DNA of 64,000 nt from the NCBI GenBank assembly GCA_018398575.1, contig JAGTXZ010000008.1:992001-1056000 (forward strand). The letters run 5' to 3'. A program made the position numbers and the translations under genes. Shown here piece by piece: positions 11,901-21,800 of the stretch (position 1 is its first letter; every line of letters begins with the position of its first letter). Under the pieces are notes generated by a model. The model was not told the origin of the DNA. It did not search any database and was given only the letters and a program-made list of their open reading frames with translations. The DNA is from Ampelomyces quisqualis (lineage: Eukaryota > Ascomycota > Dothideomycetes > Pleosporales > Phaeosphaeriaceae).

Positions 11901-12640
11901 CAGCGAATCGAGGCTGGGGCGCGAAGAGTCCAGCGAGGCGCGCTCCCGCTCGCGCTCCTCGTCGACACGCTTGTAGATGTCCGCGGGCCTGACAAAGGGG
12001 AGCGGTTTGTCCGAGTGGCTGCCGGTCCTGGGGCGTGGCGAAGTAGCTATTGGCGACTCGGCCTGTCCGATGCTGCTCTTGCGCGGCGGAAACCGTGTTC
12101 GTGAGGGCGACGCGTTGATGTCGGCGGGCATGGGCGATATGTGTGTCTGCAGGGGTGGAGGCTGCTGCTGTCCGTGGCTTTGCGGCGGCGGGGGCATGGA
12201 AGCAGAGAAGGCGCGGTGTTCCTCGCCCGCCTCGAACGAGTTCCGCCGCGCGGTGCCGGGCGGGCCTTGCTGAAGCGGCTCGGTGAAGCTGCGGTCGGTG
12301 TAGGTGCGCTGCGGCTGGCCACCGGCATAGTATCGCTGCGACGGCGCCGGCCCGGGTGGTGGTGGTGGTGGTGGTGGTGGTTCTTGGGCGGCGCCGTACT
12401 CGTCGTATTCATCGTAGTCGCCCCAGTCGTCGCCATCGTATGCGTTCTTCTTCGCCGTCACCCACTTCCTCGTTTTCGCGCGGTTCACATTGGTTTTGAA
12501 CGACACGGGTTGGCCCGCGGAGAAGGGCGAGGCGGCCCGGTCACTGCTGAGTGTCAGCTGTGCGTGGTGCGAGCATGGCACATGACGCCTTACAGTGGAG
12601 ACTTGGCCGCCTCCGGGTCGAAACGGTATGGGCCAGACAT
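8967..12640 (-). CDS. Disordered conserved fungal protein with a spliced N-terminus
   Basis: Two exons: 12640-12594 and 12546-8967, total 1208 codons. The long frame continues upstream to an ATG at 12797, but that extension is unlike protein. Splicing a 47-bp intron (GTAAGG...CTGAC..CTCAG) instead joins a 15-codon exon, MSGPYRFDPEAAKSP, in phase to SDRAASPFSAGQPVSFKT. Next comes the motif NRAKTRKWVTAKK, followed by a very acidic DDWGDYDEYDEYG. A run of nine prolines follows (encoded at about 12357-12383), then about 1000 residues of Ser/Pro/Thr-rich disordered sequence. The C-terminus is basic and helical, with GKDLLHTANVLSGKG and FAKGKSRFGREKVEK. I know this N-terminal motif plus basic tail only as a conserved ascomycete arrangement without a name, so no function is given. 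It is divergent from SED5 across a 790-bp shared promoter. Confidence 0.85.
12547..12593 (-). other. 47-bp intron of the 8967-12640 gene
   Basis: On the minus strand the intron opens GTAAGG and closes CTGACACTCAG, so a consensus-type branch site CTGAC sits seven bases before the AG. Removing it joins CT|C (Leu) and keeps frame with the long exon. Length and borders match the 49-bp intron of SED5. Confidence 0.8.
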
Positions 12641-13430
12641 GTTGTCGTGGGAATGGCGGTCCCGTGGAGGCAGTTCCGAGGATCCGGCCACTTTTTGGGG
12701 GCGGAGCCCGTGTACTCAAAGGCTCTTGCGGCGCATACACGCTGGGGTCGCGAGTGCCCAAAGTTGCGTGGCCAGGCGGAGGTGTCCGAGTATACACGCA
12801 ACACAGAACACGAGGGGGAGGTGCTGTAGATGCAAGGGGTCAGATCACCAAGCTGCGTCAGCAGTCCAGCGGCGTATCACAGCCGCAGCCAGGTCGACGA
12901 CAAAGACGGCAAATGGCGAAGAAACATGAACGGGAGATGAGGGTGCTCGGCATCAAAATTCGTTGCCATTCCAAGTAATCTCCCTCGTCGTCGCCAGCGT
13001 GCCAACATCCGGCCTAGCCACAATTGTGGCGCCCAACTACCTGGCAGCCACAGCTGTGGCGCTAACTACCAGCCACGACTCGGCCCGCGCAGTTGGAGAG
13101 ACACGTTCCGCGTTCCACCCCCAGCCCAGCCCTCACTCTGGCAGTCTGCAACTCACATTTGACCACCTACGGACCGAACATACCCGCCCTGGTGAAACCT
13201 ACAGCGGCCGTTACCCTCGACCACCAACGCCGACCTGTTCACGCTGAACCAAGCACTCACTTCTCCTGGCTGCCCCCGCGCGAACGCCACAAGCAACCTC
13301 CATCACCGCATACAGTGCAACTGTTGCCAGACGGTCAATTTCGCAGTGCGTCGGCCGCGCCTGGCTTTCCGGGGGCGACGCGCTTCTCCTTGAACTGCTC
13401 ACCACTCTTCGCTCGCCACCCACATCCACA
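12641..13430. promoter_or_regulatory. Bidirectional promoter between the disordered-protein gene and SED5
   Basis: 790 bp separate the two divergent start codons. The half next to SED5 is C-rich on the coding strand, with many CCA/CAC/CCC runs, typical of fungal housekeeping promoters. No TATA box is obvious. Two related palindromes lie near the middle (separate entry). The open frames here (for example the unspliced 12797 extension) are not credible genes. Confidence 0.6.
13018..13059. promoter_or_regulatory. Pair of 12-bp palindromes with E-box cores
   Basis: CCACAATTGTGG (13018-13029) and CCACAGCTGTGG (13048-13059) are perfect palindromes 30 bp apart. Each is part of a longer direct repeat: both are preceded by AG and followed by CGC and then AACTACC. 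The cores CAATTG and CAGCTG are E-boxes (CANNTG), as bound by bHLH factors; the binder is inferred, not known. Confidence 0.4.
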
Positions 13431-14514
13431 ATGGCCGTCTCGATACAGGACCGCACCGATGAGTTCCGCTCCATCCTCGCACAAGCCCAGCGGAAGCAGG
13501 CGCAATCGAAGACAGGCGCGCAAAAACAGTCGCTCCTGACTGCGCAAGAAAAGTCACAAGCCAGCGTCTCACCGCAGCGCCAGCGCTCCGAGTTCGCGCG
13601 CAATGCGGCCGAAGTCGCGCGAGGAGTTGGGAGCACAATGCAGAAGCTGGAGCGCCTGTCGCAGTTGGCTAAGCGGAAGACACTCTTCGACGACCGACCT
13701 GTCGAGTTCGACGAGCTCACCTTCGTCATAAAGCAGGATATGACGGCGCTTTCCGGTCAAGTGCAGTCGTTGCAGGCCATGAACTTCAAGCAGCATCCAA
13801 AAGTGAAGCCCGGCACCGACCAGGAAGGAGAGCACAACAGCAACGTAGTTTTGCTGCTCAAGGACAAGCTGCAAAACGTCGGAACAAACTTCAAAGACGT
13901 CCTCGAAGTTCGGACAAAGAACATGCAGGCGTCGCGGTCTCGCACAGAGCACTTCTTGTCCGCGGCCGCTTCACAATCGCACAGCAGCCTGGACCCGAGC
14001 CGTACCGATTCTCCGTTATACCAGACGCCGCAGCGAGGCCGGTCCCCGGGAGCCTTGAACCGAAACACAAACGCCGCACAGCAAGACCTTCTCTCGCTTG
14101 AACCATCTGGATCGTCGGCTCTTGCACGAGGAGGCCAGCAATCAGATGCGCAGTTGCTGCTCATGGAGGAGGCACAGCCACAAAACACATACATTCAGGA
14201 GCGAGGCCGCGCCATAGAATCGATAGAGTCGACCATCCAGGAACTAGGCGGTATTTTCAGCCAGCTTGCGCAGATGGTATCAGAGCAGGGTGAACAGATC
14301 CAGCGAATAGACGCCAATACCGAGGATGTCGTCGACAACGTCGAAGGCGCGCAGCGAGAGCTCATGAAGTACTGGAGCCGAGTCCAGGGTAACAGATGGC
14401 TCGTCGCAAAGATGTTTGGCGTGTTGATGATATGTAAGTCTTCCCAAGATGCATTGCTTAGTGCAGCACCAACATTATACAGTCTTTCTCCTTTGGGTCC
14501 TCATCTCTGGGTAG
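13431..14514 (+). CDS. SED5: Sed5-type syntaxin, Golgi Qa-SNARE
   Basis: Exons 13431-14433 and 14483-14514 give 344 residues, close to yeast Sed5 (about 340). The N-terminus MAVSIQDRTDEFRSI contains the DRTxEF peptide that binds the Sec1/Munc18 protein Sly1. A three-helix Habc-like region covers about residues 25-170 (PVEFDELTFVIKQDM, VLLLKDKLQNVG). A Ser-rich linker follows. The Qa-SNARE motif lies near residues 255-315, with the expected zero-layer Gln in the stretch FSQLAQMVSEQGEQIQRIDA. A basic juxtamembrane stretch leads to the C-terminal anchor MFGVLMIFFLLWVLISG. Splicing is required for the anchor: the unspliced frame reads into intron sequence after VLMI. Family role: cis-Golgi t-SNARE for ER-to-Golgi and intra-Golgi vesicle fusion. 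It is the last intact gene before the AT-rich repeat region. Confidence 0.95.
14434..14482 (+). other. 49-bp intron of SED5
   Basis: GTAAGT at 14434 and ACAG ending at 14482. Removal joins T|TC (Phe) and restores the transmembrane anchor and its stop at 14512-14514. Confidence 0.9.
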
Positions 14515-14814
14515 ATGGGAGTCTCTGCATTCACACCGGCGTTCGGTAAGGTAAGGACGCATCAAGACTAAGCGACGGTCAAATCAGGCATTTTTCTCTC
14601 TGTGATTTTCACACGACTTCAACTTGTAGCTGATACTAGCCTTTTCTATGTGTATCACATTCCCACATCTCCGGCTAACGCATAATTTGTCACTGTAGTC
14701 CCATTTTAATAGACCGTCTCTCAAGTAGAAGGATAAGTAAGCTATAAGCTCGTACCCACACGCGCATGAACACTTTACATCTCGTGTATTATTTAGCGTG
14801 TACAACAAATATTT
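14515..14814. other. SED5 3' flank and transition to AT-rich DNA
   Basis: About 300 bp of ordinary-composition sequence holding the SED5 3' UTR. TGA, CCA and TCA words are still normal here. They become rare just after about 14815, where the damaged repeat DNA begins. I see no gene. Confidence 0.6.
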
Positions 14815-16439
14815 GTTTTCTTTTTAGAGCTATATTTAATATAGTAAGAGTTATTAAACTCTAAAAAACAAAAAGGTTATATAAATATAGTATAGTAGAG
14901 TATTAAAGATCTAGAAGTAAGTAAGAATTTAAAAGGCTATTAGGCTAAGTATAAAAGGTAGAAGAGTATTCTTAGAAGAACTAAGGCTAACAAGCTACTA
15001 GAGTATATAGAAGTAGAAGTACTAGAAACAATAGGTTTTGTTAAAGCTAAGTAAAACTATAGATTAGAATTGTTATAAGAAAAAAAAGAGTAGATTACTT
15101 ATATAATTCTTTATAAAAGAGGTTAGAATAGATATACTTAGCTAAGAACTAGCTTAATTAGATAGCCTAATAATATATAGATATTAATTTCTTTAGTAAT
15201 ATACTTTAGTATTATCTATAAAGATTCTATAATCTAGTAAATTTATATACCTACTAGAGTACAAATACTATATAAAACACCTAGCGTAATAATAGTATAT
15301 ACTATAGTATTAGGCTAATAAGCCTAATTATAGTAATCTAAGGTAGCTTACTATTATAATCTTATATATTAGATAGAAAGCAATACCTTTTGTACCTAAC
15401 TACAATTATAGTAGAGATTAGATAGGTTCTAGACTTAGGTATATAGAGTTACTAAGAATGTTATAATTATTACGTAATAAGTTACAAGTCTTATAGTCTT
15501 AACTATCTTATAAATTCTAATAGCTAGAATCTATAAGACTTTCTAAGATATAATAAGATAATAAGATATATATAGTATATAAAAAGTATAATAAACTTCT
15601 ATAGTTTATTATCTTTAACTTTATATTATAAATTACTTTATACCTTAAGTTGCCTAATATATTATACTTTTTATAAAAGCTTTCTCTTACTATCTTAGTA
15701 CGCTCTAACCTCTATATCTAGTACTTTCTTACTCTATTTATAAAAATTAACTTAAGCTCTTTATATATATAAGAATGCTATAGTATAGAGCTATTAACTA
15801 TATAGTAATACGCCTGCGCTACTATAACACTACTTTAGCTACTATATATATAGAATGTATATAGCTGCTTTAGTGTCTTAATAGTGCTATACTAGTATAG
15901 ATCTAGTGTATTCTAGTTATAAAGACACGCGTCTAGTTATATTTACAAAAGAGTAGTTCTATACTAAAGCTGTAAAATAAAAATTAACTTACTTCTATCT
16001 ATACTACTATTGTTATCTTGTAACTTTACTACTATACAAATCTTTTATAGTTTTAATTTCTCTATCTTGCAAAAGAATAGCAGCCTAGTTACTTAATAAT
16101 AATAGATTAAGATCTGCTCTTAAGTCTACTAGCTAACCTATTAAGAGAAAACACTTCTAATAAGAAATTAATACGCAGTCTAGGTAAACGCTTAGCGCAG
16201 CTAAAGCGCTAGCGCTAAGAGCTTAAGAAGTAAGCCTAAATCTAGAGCCTAAAAGAAAAGGTATGCTAATAAGAGTAATTACTAGCAGGTAAACAGCCTT
16301 TCTAAACTTCTAAATAGCTCTTAGGCACTCTTAATAAAATAGATCTACTAACGTCTCTAGCTAGACGCAATATATCTCTACTAGCGCAATACTTTTAACT
16401 TAACCTATTAGCGCTACTAGAGTGTAGGCTAAAGATTAA

Positions 16440-17240
16440 GAAAATCTCTGTCTTTAAAGGCAAGGGAATTCAAAAGTATTAGAACTTTAAGGCCTAGCTA
16501 TCTATTACCTTTTAATTAGACTCCTTAGCCTTCTAGCTTAAGAACTAAAAGATTACCTTTACTTTCTAGTACCTATATAGTACAAACTACGTTTTAATAA
16601 ATATAGATATAGAGAAAATAGAAAGATAATAGTAAAACGCTAGTATAGTATAACATAATATCTTTTCTACTTAATTAGATTAAAAGCCTAGTAAATAGAA
16701 AGCTTTAAGTTACTATACAGTATTAAAAGGTAGTCTAAAAAGATAGCTAAACAGTAAACAAATTTGCAGGCTATCTATTAACATTAGAAAATTAGTTAAA
16801 CCTCTCTTATAAGTAGAAACACTTAGTAATATACTTATATAGTAAACTCTACCTAAAGATTAGAGTAGCTCTTTCTAACTATACTAAGTTTTCTACTACC
16901 TATAGAAAACTTATTAAACGTACTATAACGCTAGAGGATAACTAACGCTATAGTAGTAGTATACTATTATTATACTATTATATATACAGAACGCCTAGTA
17001 TAGGTAAAACTTTATAGTCTAAACTTAACATAATAGCTCTATAACGTTATGCTACTAGTACTATAAACCTAAGCCTAAAGCTAACTAATACCTACTACTA
17101 TTACAGTAAAATAGGCTATTATGCTAGAGAATATAGATTAAGGCTTAATAGCTTTTTTTCTATTACTAATTTAAACGCAATATAAATAAAAAACAAGAAG
17201 GCCTAAGAAGACTCTTCTTCTTAATAGCCTAAGTTCTATT
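16440..17240 (+). pseudogene. Gag-like remnant with a decayed CCHC zinc knuckle
   Basis: The plus strand is readable when TAA/TAG are taken as former Gln/Trp. At 17093-17134 the spacing of a retroviral-type zinc knuckle (C-x2-C-x4-H-x4-C) is kept, but the ligands are Tyr codons: TAC or TAT stands where TGC/TGT and CAT would be. This is what RIP does to Cys and His codons. The intervening residues (SKIG, ARE) are typical of gag knuckles. Upstream lies a helical Gln/Lys/Leu-rich stretch as in gag capsids. Frame changes occur upstream of the knuckle, so exact ends are approximate. Confidence 0.5.
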
Positions 17241-17483
17241 ATAATAGAAGAATTATATTAAAGTACTTAGATTACTACATAAACTAGCGCTACGCAGCTT
17301 ATTTAAATACTTATTAACTATAGTGCAAAACTTAGCATAATTAATAAGAAGGTTGCCTTTCTTAAGAACCTTTCTTAGATTAATAGTATAGCGCTACTAA
17401 CTATCTGCTTACCTAACTTAGGCACTATACCTAGCTTTTACACTTATTAAGCCTACCTAATAATAAAGAATAACTAGAGTATT

Positions 17484-18776
17484 ATAGTAAGGTAACATAG
17501 AAAGTAAGTCTAAAGAACACTTAGGGTATAGCTAAGGGCATAGATAAGATATAATAGCTAAAGGGCTATTAGAGAATAAGAACCTATATAACATAACAGA
17601 CCTAATAATAATATATTTAATTCTATATTAAATCTTATAGGCCTTAAAGGTAAATAACACTTTACTATATATAGTAACTAATTATAACTCTGAATTTGTA
17701 TTAGCCTAGGCCTTAAGAGGCTGCGCACCTACATATATACCTACGCTCTTCTATAGTTCTTATAACCTAGAAATTGTAAAAACGCAATAGTCTAACAATT
17801 GTTTAGCAAGCTACTATAGTTATCTTTAGAATATAATTAGTATCTATTCTAAGGATATAGAGTAAGTACTCTAAAATTAAAGGAATAGAAAATAGAATCT
17901 AAAGCAACGTCTATCTAGAGGATCTAGAGCAACGCCTATCTAAAGGATCTAGATTACTAACTATTAGAACTAAGTTAGAAAGGAGATTAAGTAGACTCTA
18001 AAAAGTAGAGTAATAGCTAAAGAAGTAAGACGTAACCTACAGCTAAAGCTATATTAGGCTAAGTAAAAGCGCAAAGTTATTGCGCTCTACTAAGTATATA
18101 GTATACTAAAGAAGTCTTAGAGTATAGATAGTAGAAACAACTAAGAGCAGACTAAAGAAGATATTAAAATAGGTTGTTAGAAAGAAAAGAAAACTAATAA
18201 TTGCTTAGACAGTAAGTATAAAGAAATTAGAAAAATATTAGTAGACTTTATAACAGAAGCTCTATTAGACATTGGAAAAATTTAAGCCTTTAGCCTTTTT
18301 GCAACCTTATATAAAGTAGTAACTCTAGTCTTAGTCTTCTAGGCTATTACCTTTCTTTAATTTATTTAGATAAGCTTTAACTACTGTTTAGGTAGCTTAT
18401 AAAAGTAACGCAAAGATAATATAGAACTGCCTAATAGCATATTAAGCTGTTAATACCTTAAGTACTCTAATAGATAAGAAACTCTACTACTATTAACGCT
18501 TGTAGAGTTAATAAGAGAAGCTAGCGCCAATATAAGTAGTGCGCTAGAAGAGTAAGCTAAATAGCTATTAGAAGAGTATACTAGGCGCAGAAGTATTATA
18601 GTAAAGCGTTATTTACCTCCAAGGCCTATTAGATTTAATATAGAATTAAATATCTTATTATTAGGCGTGTATTATATCTATTATTATTCTCTAATAGCTC
18701 TTTAGCTATTATATCTTATCTATGCCCTTAGCTATACCCTAAGCGTTCTTTAGACTTACTCTCTATGTTACTTTAC
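17484..18776. repeat. Inverted repeat arms of about 185 bp flanking 0.93 kb
   Basis: 17484-17670 and 18597-18776 match in opposite orientation. Both arms contain AAGTCTAAAGAAC, CTTAGGGTATAGCTAAGGGC and a stretch with TAATAATA; differences are mostly T/C and A/G. The spacer (17671-18596) looks coding on the plus strand (Lys/Glu/Gln-rich). This could be two LTR fragments in opposite orientation or a foldback structure. Confidence 0.6.
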
Positions 18777-18800
18777 TACATCTCTCTTCTAATCTATAGA

Positions 18801-21800
18801 AAGAGGCCTCTTTTCTTTTATACTAAACGCAAAACTAAAATGCTTTAACAAAAAGACTAGCTTCTAAAAAAAAAGAACTCTAAACTTTTTATAATGCTAA
18901 AGTAGTAACTAACAGACTTTTAGTAAAGAAGTAGTATCTATTTACAATCTTTTTCTGTCTCTTTACGCTACTCTCTAACTCTCTCTTACTTAAACACTAA
19001 AGCGCTATTAGCCTACGTTATTCTAACTTTACCTAGTATTATAGCAGCGTTGCCTAAGTAGACTTGTGTTATAACTACAAACGCTTTAGACTACTCTTAT
19101 TATAATAAGTCTTGCGTTAGCTAACTTTGCTTTACTTTTTAGCTCTACTTTCTTTTAGCTACTCTACTTGTTATTTAGTCTCTTATTACCTTTATTACTA
19201 GCTGCCTACTCTACGCCTTTCTCTTTTTTAACTTACTTAACGCGCAGCTTTACTACTGCTATACTATAATTAGCTACTTAACTTCTCTACCTTATTAACA
19301 AGTATTCTAACTAGCTCTAACTTAGTTTATATTATTTACTTATTACTTTTCTACTTTACTACTTCTATTTGCTTTTAAGGTAACTTATTTATACGTAGCT
19401 ATACTACTTTACTCTAGCGTATACTCTACTTTCTTACTTACTTAGCTACTTCTTCTTAAATAATATAGCGCATTCTTACTTTAAGGCTCTAAGTTTCTAG
19501 CTTAGCTGTTGCTAATAGTTGTTTAGTTAACGCTTTGCCTTTAGTTAATTAGAATTTTCCTAATACACGTGCTTAACACTTTCTTAGCCTCTTAGTTATA
19601 CTTTACTTTTATCTTTAAGCTATAATAAAGGATAAGCTTATTTCTAGGCCTAATAAGAATACTTGCTTTTTAGTTTACAGATACCTAGTTAACTATTCTA
19701 GCTACAGTAATGTAATTAACTAGAGTAAGTACTAGTTTATTAATAAGTTAAGCTAAACGTGTACTAATATTTACTCTAGTTAAATTAAATAAGAATAGAA
19801 AGCTAAGCTACTCTATTATTACTAAGCTCTAGTTAGTCTTTGTTGCCCTTAAGTCTATAAGAAAAACCTTTATGCCTTATTTATTACTACTTACTATTAG
19901 CTCTTATTTAAGAGATAAATAGGCAAGCTTAGTTATTAAAACTAATAGGCCTCTATATATTAACAAGTTGCTTTCTATACTAGGCAATTACTTTAGCCTT
20001 AAGAATAACTCTAAAGCTAAGAAGTATAAGATCTATAATACTTATATTAAGACCTTAATCTTAAGCTATACTAACTGTGCTATTAATATAGCTTCTATTA
20101 AAAATAAGTCTAAGCACTTATATAGTTGCTGCGTAAGAGCTAGTTAGACGTTTAAGTCTACTAGCTTGTATATACAGTTTAGGTTCTAGGGTAAGCTACT
20201 AAATAATAGTACTTGTAGTAACTACTTATTCTCTTCTACCAAAAAGTAGTATTTAATAAATTATAAGTAGCTAACACTGTTTTAGTTATTTTTTTCTATT
20301 GTTTTTTTAAAGTTATTTACTAATTATTTGTAGGCGCTTTAGTTATTCTGTATAGCGTTAAGAGTACTAGAGCTGTTAAGCCCTTCTATATTACTCTTAG
20401 CTCTCTTATTTATAATAACTTATCTTCTAAGAATTTGTGTAATTGTAGTTTACTAACTCTAGTAAAAAAGCTTAGTAGCTTTAGAGCTCTAAGCAAGTCT
20501 AGTCTACTAGATTTTACAAAGTTGTTAGCTAAGAAAGCTTGTTAAAGCCTAGACTTTAATACTAGCAAAGTCTCTAAAAACTCTTCTAAAGCTAGCTATA
20601 ACTCTAAGAGGCTCTTAGGCACTTCTTCTCCTAGTAAGCGTTATATTTCTAGTCTACCTATAAAGAGCTGTAGAGTTAAGAAGTTGCCTTATAAGAAGGC
20701 TTATTTAGATCCTAAGTTAGCTGTAGTTAATAAGAATATTAAGAAGAATGCTAATAATACTGTTACTAATAAGGCTTTAGCTTAGCTTAATGTTAGTAGG
20801 CCTTTAGCTAGTGCAAAGCGTAGCGTTAATAATACTAGCCTAGAAGCTAGTAATAGCAACCTTTTAGTTAAAGATATTAATATAGATACTTTAAGTAATA
20901 GCTTAGGTAGTCTAAATAACTTCTCTAACAATTAGAGTTTTCTATTATAGATCTTGTTTTTGTAGTAGCTTACTGTAAAATTAACTCTCCTCTTTTAACG
21001 CATCTTTAGAGTTTATAGCTATACTAGAAAGTACTACTTTCTTCTTCTTCTATAAAAAAGAAGCTTTCTTTCTTTTCTAATTTTCTAATTAACTAACGCT
21101 CTATTACTACTATTTGTTATTTTACTCTTACTTAACTAGCGTATTGTTAGGCGCGTTGTTTTAACTACGCGTTACTTAGGCTTTTATTAAATCTTCTACT
21201 TTACCTTTACTTTTGTACTTCTATACTCTCTTTCTAAGCCTATTAATTATCTTACTCAGCATAGATTTCTACGCTACTGCTTAACATTGCCTGCTTATTT
21301 ACTTCCTACTGCGCCTAACGCTACCTCTGCCTGCTCTTTAATCTTCCTATAAGCTATAGCCTAGTTCTAAGACTAGCCTATAGTACTCTCTTACTTCCCC
21401 TCTGTCTAGCAAGGCTACTTAGGCTTTAGCTATAGTATATAGGCTGTTGCACAAGCTACTACTATTTAGAAAGCTATCTACTAAGCCTAAGGTTGCTAAG
21501 AGAATTTTGCTAGCTCTCTAAACTCTCCTAATAACTCTTCTACTGCCCCTACCTAACGCTACTGCTCTAGCTATAATAAATAAGCTTTTTTAGCAGCTTA
21601 AACACGCGTTGCTTTAAAATTCTTACTTATATAACTTAATTCTGTGTCTATTATACTTGCCTATTACTATTACTTTAGAGTCTAGTAATAAGTTCTATAA
21701 TATAGTATAGTTAATCTCTAAGAATTTGCCTAGTTTCTCTAATAATAGCTTAGGCTTCCTTAACAGCAACCTAGGCTTCTCTAATAATAACTTAGGCTTT

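Larger units (their letters stand above)
14815..18800. mobile_element. RIP-degraded retroelement sequence, first block of the AT-rich region
   Basis: From about 14815 the sequence is dominated by TA, TAG and TAA. All frames are full of TAA/TAG and almost free of TGA, as expected when CpA is converted to TpA on both strands. The part up to about 16.3 kb shows no readable coding and may be LTR or untranslated sequence. A gag-like layer follows (separate entry) and continues with Lys/Gln-rich coding-like sequence to about 18.6 kb. Ends and target duplications could not be found. It is not visibly homologous to gypsy copies A and B. Confidence 0.6.

Noticed and set aside
12141..12929. 262-codon plus-strand frame over the start of the disordered-protein gene
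   Set aside because: It is a shadow of the GC-rich, proline-coding minus-strand gene (a Trp run opposite the Pro run) and crosses its promoter.
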